Assembly (NCBI RefSeq): GCF_000004075.3
Contig: NC_026661.2
Span: forward strand, 2,170,001 to 2,234,000
Source of the DNA: Cucumis sativus
Lineage: Eukaryota; Streptophyta; Magnoliopsida; Cucurbitales; Cucurbitaceae
Direction: 5' to 3'
Length of the DNA: 64,000 nt
Shown: positions 26,460 through 37,729 of the stretch, piece by piece
Layout of the letters: the number at the start of each line of letters is the position of its first letter
Position numbering within the stretch: position 1 is the stretch's first letter
The notes under the pieces: generated by a model
What the model was told of the DNA's origin: nothing
Databases searched by the model: none
Seen by the model: the letters and a program-made list of their open reading frames with translations, nothing else
Program-made: the position numbers and the translations under genes

Positions 26460-29400
26460 ATGTCAAGCTTTGAGGGTGTTCTTGTTTCTGATCCATGGCT
26501 TCAAAGTCAATTCACCCAAGTCGAGCTTCGTACCCTCAAATCCAGAGTAAGCATCTACTTTTCTATTTTCTTGGGCTACTGGAGTCGTTTTGGTTATTTT
26601 TTCTGGTAAATTTTGATTTCTTTTCAGTTGATATGAGAATTGGTTTTGTTGGATTTAGTTTATTTCGGTAAGGAGCCAATCGGGTTGTTTCAAGGTGGAA
26701 GATTTGCCTCCTGTTTTTGTGAAATTGAAAGCTTTCAGCGAAATGTTTACTGAGGATGAGATTAAAGATTTCTTAAAGGAAACAAGTAGAGACGTGGGTG
26801 AAGAAATAGACTTCGAGTCATATCTTCGGGTGAGTCTATTTATGATGGAATTTGAATTGTTTTTTGTTTACGGATGAACTTTAACCATTTCCTCTCAGGG
26901 AATGTTGATTTTCCATTTTACAAGCATAAGTAGTTGTTTTGAAGTGGTTGAATTTATAAGATTAATTACTGTAGGCATATCTAGATTTACAAGGCAGAGC
27001 AACAGCTAAATCGGGTGGATCTAAAAACTCTTCTTCATTTCTCAAGGCTGCCACAACTACGTTTCATCATGCCATTAACGAATCCGAGAAGGCTTCTTAT
27101 GTTGCACACATAAACAGTTTTCTGGCTGAAGATCCATTTCTGAAGAACTATCTCCCTTTAGATCCTAGTACCAATGATTTGTTTGACCTTGCGAAAGATG
27201 GTGTTCTTCTATGGTAGTTGAAACAACTTGAATTTAGACATATCAATGTTTAACTTTGTGTTGACAGATGGTAATAATTTTTGTTTATGCTTTTGGTTGC
27301 CCTGTGCAGTAAGCTTATCAATGTAGCTGTTCCAGGGACCATAGACGAACGAGCTATCAATACGAAAAAAGTCCTTAATCCATGGGAGAGAAATGAAAAC
27401 CATACTCTTGGCCTTAACTCTGCAAAGGCTATTGGATGCACAGTGGTTAACATTGGCACACAAGATTTGGTTGAAGCTAGAGTGCGTTATAGCTACCTCT
27501 TTGGCCATCTATAAGGATCTGCATTTAATTAGCATATTCAATTAAATAAATTTATTGTATAGTTTCCTAATTTTGTCCCTTTTTTAATTCTGTTTTCTAG
27601 CCGCATCTGCTGCTTGGGCTGATATCACAAATAATTAAGGTATTAAATAATTGATTGTCTTCATTTTGCTTTTTGAATGTTTTTTTGTTGGACATATTCA
27701 GGAAAAATGTTTGATCTTCCAAGGTCTTTACTATCGGGAATTAGCTTTATTTATCTCTTTTACTGTGCTGGTAATGTAGATTCAAGTGCTGGCTGATCTT
27801 AATCTGAAAAAAACTCCTCAACTTGTGGAACTGGTGGATGATAGCAAGGTGATTTTTTTTGGGTTAATGTCTTCATAATAAGAGTTGATTTGTCTGGCTG
27901 TTGGAGAAAAGGAACAAATCTTCTTGAAGCTATTATCATAGGATGGTTGATGATTTGTAACAATTCTCACAAATATTATCAATAACCTGGCAGGAAGTGG
28001 AAGAACTCATAGGGCTAGCACCAGAGAAAGTCTTACTCAAATGGATGAATTTTCATCTGAAAAAAGCTGGCTATGAGAAACAAGTTACAAATTTTTCATC
28101 AGATGTGAAGGTTAGAAGATGCCCACTGATTACTTTATAATTGATTCACGCTTTAGTAGTTCTGCATAGATTCTTGATTATACAAGTAATGTTTCTTTCA
28201 GTACCTTTACATTTAATTTCTGAATGGGTTCTAGATGTTTGATCAATTGGACATAGTTAGATCTGCTCTCTTTTCAATCATGAAATTAATTGTCTTAGTT
28301 AGGTCCATTCTTTTTGTCTTTTTTGCTCTAGCTTCCATGTGAAGTGATGACCTCCGTGAGCATGGTTTACCCATTTTCTAACTTCCGTCAATGTCCAATT
28401 TTGACAATGGCTTTCCTGGAGAAAAATTTATAACGTGCAAATCATATTATGTGTGATGGACTCATTTCAGGACTTAGAATTAGAACTCAGAATTTCGTGT
28501 AACCACATTGAAATCTCTGTTAGAGGCCCCACATTAAGTAGAGAAATTAGACTCATTAAAATATTTTGAAAAAGTATTCAGTGAGGCTGTGTTTTCTATA
28601 TTGGTTACGTAATCAAAATTTTCATTTGCAGGATGGAGAGGCATATGCTTATCTGCTCAATGCTCTTGCACCTGAGTTCTCTGGTCCAGGGACTTTGAAT
28701 GTTAAAGATCCTTCTGAAAGAGCTAATATGGTTCTTGATCTTGCAGAAAAATTGGATTGTAAAAGATATATTACTCCCAAGGACATTATTGAGGGTTCAC
28801 CAAATCTTAATCTTGCATTTGTTGCCCAAATTTTTCAGCACAGGTGAGAAACATCGTTTTCCCCATCATGTTTGTCAAATCCTTTGCAAGTGTACGTACC
28901 TCTCACTGTGGATGTGCCTTTTCTCTCATTCTAAACATGTTATTTCATTTCTTAATATTCGAAGTGAACATGTGGATAGTTGATCAAAATTTCAAAGGTA
29001 AGAAGGTATCTAACTCCCAGGAGCTTTTTGTCCAATCTTTCCTACGTTGGCCATAATGGAAAGGACCTAATGCTGGTCACCGTTGTTTGATAGCCAAGAA
29101 ACCCAATACAAGAAATATATTGAGTTGGAGGCCCATATGATTTCGACTCAATAACTTGGTTGAAATTTTCTTTATGGATGATCCTTCAATTTTAATTCAA
29201 TTAATCTTCCAGCAAGTTGTAAAATGAAGGAAGATAGAAATTCATCATAGGAGACGACCTATCATATCAACAATAGCAGTATGTTTCATGGAGTTTCAAA
29301 ATATATGATGCTGCGTAGTTGGATTTTTAATCTAATTTGTATTGGAAACTTGTAATGCAGGAATGGGTTGACTGTGGACAGTTCAAAAATGTCATTTGCA

Positions 29401-31179
29401 GAAATGATGACTGATGATGCCCAAACCTCGCGGGAAGAGCGGTGCTTCCGGTTGTGGATCAACAGTCTTGGCATAGCCACATATGTCAACAATGTTTTTG
29501 AGGATGTGAGAAACGGGTATTGTTTTCTGTTTTACTCTTACTTATGAATCAACTATATATCCTCCTTTTTATGGACAAGCTTGAGATATGACGTCCATAC
29601 TGCAGATGGGTTCTTTTGGAAGTTCTTGACAAGGTTTCTCCTGGATCAGTAATATGGAAACAGGCATCAAAGCCTCCTATCAAGATGCCATTTAGAAAAG
29701 TTGAGAATTGCAATCAAGTGATAAAACTTGGGAAGGAGTTAAATTTTTCTCTTGTAAACGTAGCTGGAAATGATATTGTGCAGGGAAACAAGAAACTTAT
29801 ACTCGGTAACTACAAAATTTCTCTCCTCTTTTCTAGAATATGAACTCTCCATTCATTTGGATTTTGATTGACATTCACGAATGCTATTCTGTCATGTTTT
29901 GATTTATTGGTCACCAGCGGAAAGATTAGTAGACCATACATTTTAGGGAAAATCTATAAAAAAAAAAGAATGAGAATGATTGGGTTCCTTTAGCCAAAAA
30001 AAAAAAATACTTTGCTTGCGCATATGTACTTGCTTATATTCTATGAAGTATGAACTATAGTTCTTGCATCATAGTTATTAGCACGTTTTGATGTTGAATG
30101 TACTGATCAAACCATGATCTTACTGCCTAGTTACTGTTGTTGATTCCAAATTCCTATTTGGTAGTAGAAGAGACTTAAGGATCCTCAAACTAGAGATAGA
30201 AATTACAAGACCAAATATCTAAAGATAATTTCCTTCTTATTGAGCAGCATTTCTATGGCAACTGATGAGGTTTACCATGCTTCAACTGTTGAGAAACCTG
30301 AGATCACACTCTCAAGGCAAAGAAGGGAAAGAGATTACAGATGCTGATATCCTGAACTGGGCAAACAACAAAGTAAAGAAAGCCGGTAGAACCTCCCAGA
30401 TGGAGGGCTTCAAGGTAAATGATTGAAGAATGTGTTTTTACGTCAAAGTCTATTGTTGATTGTTTCACCTGGATGATATAACTTCTGGTTTCAGGATAAG
30501 AACCTTTCAAATGGTATCTTCTTCCTTGAGCTTCTTAGTGCTGTGGAGCCAAGGGTGGTGAATTGGGCTGTTGTCACAAAAGGAGAAACTGGTGAGTCTT
30601 TATGCTGTTTTTCTTAAAGTTCCATCTTTGGAGCGTAGGATTGTTTGTTTCAATTTTGCAGGGATGGTTCTGTAAGCTATCTTACGGTGTAAAATTGTCA
30701 AATTGCAGAGGAAGACAAGAAGCTGAATGCGACATATATTATTAGTGTTGCTCGAAAGCTGGGCTGCTCCCTGTTCTTGCTACCTGAAGATATTATTGAA
30801 GTAAGTTGCTTAACTTGATTATATACCATATCTTTTGAAAAAATGGTGAGTGTAATTGTTGGCACTTAAAACTCCAATTGAATTCCTGTTCAACCATGCC
30901 AACTTTTGATAGGTAAACCAAAAGATGATCCTTATACTCACTGCTAGCATCATGTACTGGAGCCTGCTGCAACAAGCAGGTGAGTCCGAGCTGTTAAACA
31001 TGAACGACGGTAACGTTTCAGATGGCAACACAGAAGCTTCGGTTGATGGGACCGAATTGTCGTTGGCTAACCAAACTAGTTCTTTGGCAATAGAGGACAA
31101 TGCTTCAGTTCGAAATAAGGAAGAGTCTGAGGAAGAAACCTCAGCCACTTCCTCAGGCATTAAAAGTGCAAATTCTTAA
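26460..31179 (+). CDS. Fimbrin, actin-bundling protein (694 aa)
   Basis: Fourteen coding exons keep frame throughout: 26460-26546, 26659-26829, 26975-27213, 27310-27481, 27601-27639, 27780-27848, 27994-28110, 28632-28843, 29361-29516, 29606-29805, 30248-30414, 30495-30591, 30709-30800 and 30913-31179. Residues 1-90 are the EF-hand-like head ([20 protein letters not shown] start). Four calponin-homology domains follow as two actin-binding units: CH1 about 122-240 ([13 protein letters not shown], then ERAIN), CH2 about 265-370 ([14 protein letters not shown]), CH3 about 390-500 ([26 protein letters not shown]) and CH4 about 518-625 ([15 protein letters not shown]). A 68-residue acidic, Ser/Thr-rich tail closes the protein. 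Plant fimbrins bundle actin filaments, for example in pollen tubes. Length (Arabidopsis members about 650-690) and layout fit; which paralogue it is (FIM4/FIM5-like) I cannot settle. Confidence 0.96.
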
Positions 31180-33542
31180 TAGAGAGGGAGCTACTCACAA
31201 AAGCAAACTCAGCATATTTTTTTTCCCCTTTTTGATTAAATTTATTTATTGAGAGGATATAATACAGGAAGAAAAATGATTACAGTTTAGCTTATTCTAC
31301 TGTTTGGTTAATTGTGGTTTGAGGAGAGCCCTATTTTATATGGTGCTCATATTATCCTCATTGTAGGGTCCTGTATATTCATTTTCTTTATATTTTGAAC
31401 TAGAAAATTTTGTTAATTAGGCTATAATTTCTGTTGAACAATTATTATTATATCATATATACAATAATTATATGGGAAAGGAGAAAAAAAAGGTTATTAT
31501 CCTTAACCCCTTGTTTCTTGGATTATTGTAATCAGAGGTTTGATGGTTAAATCTTTCATTTTTTAACTCTAATTGTTAAGACTAGAAAGTTGGGAGTTTA
31601 AATGCCAAAACTGAGTCTGTTTACCAAACTACTTACTCAAATTGTTAACATAATATCATCAGTCTTTTACTATGGAAGAAAAATATATTGAAAATTAAAG
31701 GTTTTTTTTTTTTTTTCTCTTTTATTATTTTATATTTTTATTCGAAATTTATAGGCTAAAATAGTTGAAATTTATTGATATATTTATTCAAATGTGTTAT
31801 ATTTTATTATTTTGTGATTTTGTTGATCACAAGTTTGTTGAGAAGAGGAGATCCCTAACCTTAACCATATAAAAAATCTCACAATTAATTATGCTTGAAT
31901 ATTGTGTTTAGGTTAAATAGTAATGTTCTAAATGAAACGATCGTAAATATTTTAAAATATAATAATAAGTGTAGCAACAACAAAATTTATTAAAATACCA
32001 TTGATGGATGGATAGATACTTATATACTATTATCATCTTAATAAATACTAATAGATGTCTTAATAGAGATGTCCATTTAATCCATGGAGATCGACGAACG
32101 AGACACGAGGAACGGGGGCGTGAAAAATTCTTTTTACTCTTTTATGTATTCCCCGTTCCCAACCCCGACCTGAACAAAAATATAGCTAAATATATATATA
32201 AATATAAATATAAATATTTGTTTATTTATTAACTTAGAGTTAAAAAAAAAGAAAAAAAAGAAAGGCTATTTTGAAACTCTTCCTTTCTTCTTTTTTTTCC
32301 TTTAATTCCATTTATGTGTTGTGAACTTTCTTTAAAAGTATATGTATATGTTGCATTTACTTATGATTTATAAACTTTTCTTGGTTGTTTCTTACAAAAT
32401 AGGATGTAATTGAAGTTTTTGTTAGAATATTTAGAGATTGATTTTTTATTTTTTGTATGGATTTTTGAATTTTATGGATAAATTTCTAAATGTATTTTCT
32501 AATAATTGAACTTTTACCTTTATAAACCGTGAGAATTTGACATTTTAATTGTTTTAAATAAGAAAATTGATAATATTCTATTGAAAAAAAAACAATATTC
32601 AAACATATATACATTTCAAATAGCTAATCAGATTGGATAATGAAATTAAACTTAAAAAAAAAGGAAAACTTGATCCCTTCTAAATCCTCACGAGTAATCC
32701 CTATCCTGTTTCCCACGAAAAATTAGTGGGGATGTGAAATAGGACAGGGAACGAGGACAGGAATTGGCATCCTCAGACCCGTCTCGATATCTAGATGTCT
32801 ATCAACGTTTATCACTAATAGATTATAAAATTTTGGTATATTTGTAAATATTTTTAAGAGTTTTATCATCTACTACAATTTTCCAATTTTTTTTTTTTAT
32901 TCAACTTTTTTCCTCTCTAATTTTTACCTCTTCATCTGACTATTTACTCTTAAAATCTCAATTCGTCGCTCTTAATTTTTTTTTAATCTTTAAAGTTAGC
33001 TTGTCATTCCCCCCAAAGTTTATTAATTTTTTCCTATGCCTTTGGCAATTTTTGTTAGATCTGTATTGTTTTTCTTACATTTTAAAAAGCATACGATTTC
33101 ATTTTTAGTAGTTCTTATTTCTTGCCCTAAATAATGCTCCATTCAAAATATATCATTTTTAGTTTTGATTTTACAAAATACACTTTCAAAAGTGTAGGGA
33201 GCACAACCAAATATGCCATCCAAATCACTTATTAATAAATCAGTTTTTTTTGTTAAAATCACTGCCCAAACATGCTGTACTTGTCATGGTCGTAAGTGGT
33301 TAACTTATACGATGAGATCTTTAAATAAACACAGTCAATCTCAAGCCATTCCATTTATTCATTACTTTTTTTTTTTCATAACAAAGCATTTATTCAGTAC
33401 TTAAAAGCAAACACACTGGACTGCAGACATTATTATATAATATATGAACTTGAGAAATCAAAAAACAAAGCAACAAAGTAGGATTTGTTGTTAAACTTTT
33501 GGCTTGAGATTGTACATCAACCAGGGCCTGATCATCAGCAGA
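31180..33542. other. Fimbrin 3' flank and gene-free spacer
   Basis: The first ~250 bp are probably the fimbrin 3' UTR. The rest is AT-rich with poly-A/T tracts. At 33331-33366 it includes the 3'-flank motif shared by the Cys-rich genes. No gene is seen. Confidence 0.65.
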
Positions 33543-33898
33543 TTAGTGGCAGCACTTGACGCAATGACCATGGGAACACTTGCAGCAACCTTTGTGGCAA
33601 TGGTGGTGGCATTGGGCAAGTGAAGCATCTTCTCCTCCCAAATCGTGGTGCTTGACATCATTGATTTCATCTGTTTGCTTAAAAGCTTCATCTACAATGT
33701 TAATGAATATCTCATGAGAATCAACACACACATATAACACTAATGAAATGAGTATAAGTAAAGAGTGTGTTGCAATGTATCATCTAATAAATGATTAGAC
33801 TCACTAGATTTTATGTCGTTCGTGGCCGTAACTGCGGTTACCTCTAGGATGACAGCTGCGAAAAGGAGACCGAGGAGGATGAAAGCCTTAGAATTCAT
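33543..33898 (-). CDS. Secreted His/Cys-rich small protein (80 aa), CRP copy 1
   Basis: Exon 1 (33805-33898) encodes MNSKAFILLGLLFAAVILEV plus TAVTATNDIKS, a signal peptide with a likely cut after TAVTA. Exon 2 (33543-33691) follows a 113-bp phase-1 intron (GTGAGT...TGTAG). The mature part has an acidic/His linker and then eight cysteines in the pattern C-x3-C-x3-CC-x-C-x4-C-x2-CC. The loops are unusually His-rich (CHHHCHKGCC, CSHGHC). It ends at TAA one residue after the last CC, whereas copy 4 continues for 19 residues. Downstream of the TAA the same frame still reads a tail-like sequence (…DQALVDVQSQAK), so the stop is derived. The family resembles the Cys-rich C-terminus of GRP3-type glycine-rich proteins, here without the Gly block. 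Role unknown: possibly a wall or apoplast ligand, or a metal binder. Confidence 0.85.
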
Positions 33899-33979
33899 TT
33901 TCTTTTTCTTGTAGATTTAGAATGATATATAAAATGTATTTGGAGATGGGATGAGAATTAGTTTTGGAGGATTTCAAAT

Positions 33980-33989
33980 GTATTTATAG
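33980..33989 (-). promoter_or_regulatory. TATA box of CRP copy 1
   Basis: CTATAAATAC on the minus strand, 82 bp before the ATG. The same decamer sits 74 and 78 bp before the ATGs of copies 2 and 4. Confidence 0.8.
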
Positions 33990-36941
33990 TAGTAGGATGG
34001 GATATAGAAGAAGGGTAAGATTGGAATAAGAATTTTAATTGCTAGAGTAGAAGTTTCCTTACAATATTATACAATGTCAAGTTGGTGAAAATTTGGTCCC
34101 AATTTTCTTTTACTCATACTTTGTTTTCATTGCATTGGCCTCTCATTCAAAGAAACGTGTAAATTTAACATCTTATTGTTTTAGCTAATTCAAATACGGT
34201 AAAAATTGTTTATAGCAAATAACATTCAAAAAGCGACGTACTAGCCCCTGTAATGACTAGCAACGTCACTTTTGTTTCTTTTATGCGTTTAAAGTGAAAG
34301 TTGTCTCCACAAATCAATTTAGATTCTTTAAGTATTTTGACATTAAAATTTGAATACATATATAAATATTATTGAGAGAAAGTTAAAGTATAAATTTTTT
34401 TTATATTTTATATTGATGAAAGAAAATAAGGTTTTCTATCATAGTAATTTATACAAATCGGTCAAACTACAATATCTTAAATTCATTGATTTCTTCATGA
34501 ATAGCCTAATGAATTACAATATCGGATAAAAATCAAAATCAAGTCCAAAATTCATATCATCTCATTAACTTTTTTACCATTTACTATTGTCTTAAAAAAG
34601 AGGATATTGGAAAAAAGAAGACACAAATATGTAAAAAAGATATAAAAATCATGTGCTATAAGATGGTCTATTTTGTAAAACGATTTCTTATCAAAATTAA
34701 TCACAAAAGGAAAAATTTTTACATTTAAAGATTTCCATTTGTGGAATCATTCAAACCTTTTTCAACGAGCAAAGAGGGTACGTTGTGCAACCATTTCAAT
34801 TTCATAGTAAGGCTCATAATCAATTATTATATTCTTTATATTTAGTAGGTATATAGTTCTATATTTATATCAACATGTGGGTATATATGAATAAAATATA
34901 TAAGATATCATGCACATATTAATTGTTATGACTAATCTACCAAGCTCTTTATTCCAGTGTGTGTATATATATGAGTAATATACAATACATCATCATCATG
35001 TTGTACAATAACAATTCATATACACCTTGGGATTGAGAAACACTTATTTTTATGTGTATGTGTATGTTTATACAGTATATACTCTTCATAAAATTTATAT
35101 ATACTGATTTGTACTACTTATAAAGTTAAGTTCTGTGTATGCATCCGAGATAGTTTAGAAAAAGTTTGTGTATAGTTTTCTGAACAATGGAGATGCAGAA
35201 GCAGCATTTATTGGGTTCTCCAAGTAGAGTAAATTTTGTCTACGAGGACTAAACCTATATTAATAGATGATATATAATTAGACGAAGAAGAAGAAAACCA
35301 AGTGTCTTTAAAAGCTTAACTTTCTAGTTTTCAAAAGTTTACTTCATCCATCTTCTAATCTAATGAAAAAAATTTGAAGATAAAAGTAATACTCTTAAAC
35401 TTAATTTTAAAAATAAAAATTTAAAAGTCAAATTGTTATTGCCTTATTATTTTTTGTTTTTCCACTTACACACTTCTTCATCATTTTCCAAAATTTCTTA
35501 TTATCTTATTATTTTGTTTCTCCACTCACACACTTCTCCATCATTTTCCACCTTAATTATCTTACTCATTACCTTAATTTTCCTCTTCTTACCTAACTCA
35601 CTTGAACGACTTTTTGTTTTTCTTCATCTTCCTCACCGTTCAATTTCCCCAAACCAATATCAAACCTTTTCTCTTCTCTCATATGACCAACACTTCAACT
35701 TTCTTTTTCCTCTAAACATAAATTTACCATCCATTTCTTGTTTTTTACTTTTGTTTTCTATCACCTTTAAATCCACAACTCCAATGCTATTGAATAGCTT
35801 CTCTTTTTCATAATAAGAAAGAGTAAAAAACTACTCATTTTTACCCAAATGCATGACAGATACTTCTCCCATTTTTACCTAACAAGTTCATACTTTAATC
35901 TACTTAATCTCCATTCTGTCATGATTTCAAATCAATAGTAGAACTAGCTACCTCTACTAAATGAAGAACAACCCAAGTATCTTCCTGAAAAAAAAAAGAA
36001 TAATTCATTTCTTCATTCCTAATTTCTATGGTTTATTCTTGAAAAAATTTACAGAAAAACTTCTTCCAGTTTGCTAAAGGAAACACCTCCAATTTGTCCC
36101 AAGGCCAATCTCAAGAACAAAAATGCAAAACATGAATCTCTCCAAATGTGTCTCTCTTTCCTTAATTCTATTTGGTTGAGAATCTTGCATTAAAAATAAC
36201 AAATAACCTTACACTCATTATGAGATAGATGAACTATTTCTCCAATTGTTTAATTAATTTTGAGGTGTAACCCGTGTTACGTAGTATGATAACATATTGG
36301 CTCATAAAGCTCAAACAAATATTTGATTTAATAAAAAAAATTATATGATCTATCTATTATACCAAGGGACATGCTTGATTTCCTGTTTGACTAGGGTTAG
36401 GGGAGGCCGAACATCTCTCCTTAGTCACAGTTTTTACTAGGACATAAATGTTACTTAACGTAATACATTAACTAATTTATTTTGCTATGGTTAGCCTAGG
36501 TGAAGCATGCATAAATTTGCTTTGAAGCGAATTAACCCTCCCCACTATTATGCACATTTTGGCCCTAGGACCTTTTAAGTCCAAATCTTTTTCTTTTCTA
36601 ACCTTCTTGTTTTTCGATTTGATTATACCCTTCATTCTAAAATCACTAGTAATATTGGTAAATTTAATTATATCAATAGTTTAACATGTTGGATCATTCA
36701 TATATAGTTTTGAAAGGCTAAGGTCCATAAATAGGCATATAATTTGAGAGCGAATGTCCTAAAAGCTCATCATTTTCTCCATATATTTCTTCAAAAGCTC
36801 AGTTTTGCTCAAAATGCTCGATGTTCGTCCTTGTGGGTATCCAAAATTGGCCATTTACACATCAAAACAATTATGAAAGGGTCTTCTTTAGGAGGAAAGG
36901 AACAAAGAGAGAAAAGAAGGAGATGGTAGAAGAAAGCCTAA
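33990..36941. other. Gene-free spacer
   Basis: The first ~100 bp upstream of the TATA box resemble the upstream region of CRP copy 2 (for example 'gctagagtag..aagtttcctta'). Beyond that the stretch is AT-rich. It holds one 60-bp-period duplication (35441-35550) and no supportable gene. The DNA at 36740-36941 adjoins the retrotransposon insertion site. Confidence 0.65.
35441..35550 (+). repeat. Direct repeat, 60-bp period, two copies
   Basis: 'tccacttacacacttcttca' at 35461 recurs as 'tccactcacacacttctcca' at 35521. The matching block extends about 20 bp before and 10 bp after, in a pyrimidine-rich stretch. Confidence 0.8.
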
Positions 36942-37702
36942 TGTCACGTGGTTATTTTGATCACTAAACCAACGTGCGACACAAAGGTGTTGGGGTTGCA
37001 CCAATGTAAGCCTAAGAGCGATTGGACTTGTTGGAACAATCTAAAGAAGAAGGAAATTCGTAGGCAAGAAGTAGGCAAAGAGTTGTAGACAAGGTGTTTG
37101 ATGAAATGCTTAAGAGAGCTTTGTTGATGAATTCCCAAGGATTCTGTGTTGTCTATACAAATGGACCCCTTTGGGGTATTTATAGAAGTATACAACCGAC
37201 TTACAAGCCCTAAACCGCCTTACAAGGTCGGCAAAAACAATCTGGAAAATTTCCGAGCGCTCATGACACTGTCTGGAAGCTTCTGGATCCGTCTGGCGCG
37301 CACGCGCCTTCGCGCGTGTTCGCGAGCCTTCTCGGCCGCTCGCTAGTCTTTTGAAAACTTTGAGAGGTTCCCGGACCTTCTCTGCGCGCTCCGTGTCTGC
37401 TTCCCGCGCACGCTAGTGCCGTGCGCGCGTCCGACTGGCCTTGCGTGCGCGTCCGTGTCGCGCGCGCCCATCTGCCGTGCGCGTCTGTCTGTCTGCCTAC
37501 TGCCCTTGCGTGTGCTCGCGTCCATACCATGAGAGGGTTGCGCGCGTCTGTCTCCTGCACATTGGCGTGTCATAGGCTTGACGTGAACTTGTTCCTCTTC
37601 CTTGGGTCTTTGGACTGCTTGGGACTTGGTTGGCTCCCCTTGGGCAATGTTAAGGAGCCTTAATTTGCGAAAAATTTGTTGGGTCATTTTTGGGGTGTGA
37701 CA
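36942..37702 (-). repeat. 3' LTR (left copy on + strand)
   Basis: It runs from TGTCACGTGG to GGTGTGACA (TG...CA ends) and is 761 bp, aligned with the other LTR at 41272-41970. Its block 37290-37560 is strikingly GC-rich (CG/GC-rich 'gcgcgc' motifs) in an otherwise AT-rich window. It is longer than its partner because of indels inside that block. Confidence 0.95.
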
Positions 37703-37714
37703 CCCTCCCCCACT
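37703..37714 (-). other. Polypurine tract
   Basis: On the minus strand AGTGGGGGAGGG directly abuts the start (TGTCAC) of the 3' LTR. This is the expected plus-strand priming site. Confidence 0.85.
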
Positions 37715-37729
37715 CGATTTCGCAACGGG

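Noticed and set aside
35433-35813. 126-codon plus-strand Phe/Leu/Ser-rich frame
   Set aside because: It comes from pyrimidine-rich repeated DNA (60-bp duplication) and has no domain or signal beyond hydrophobic bias.
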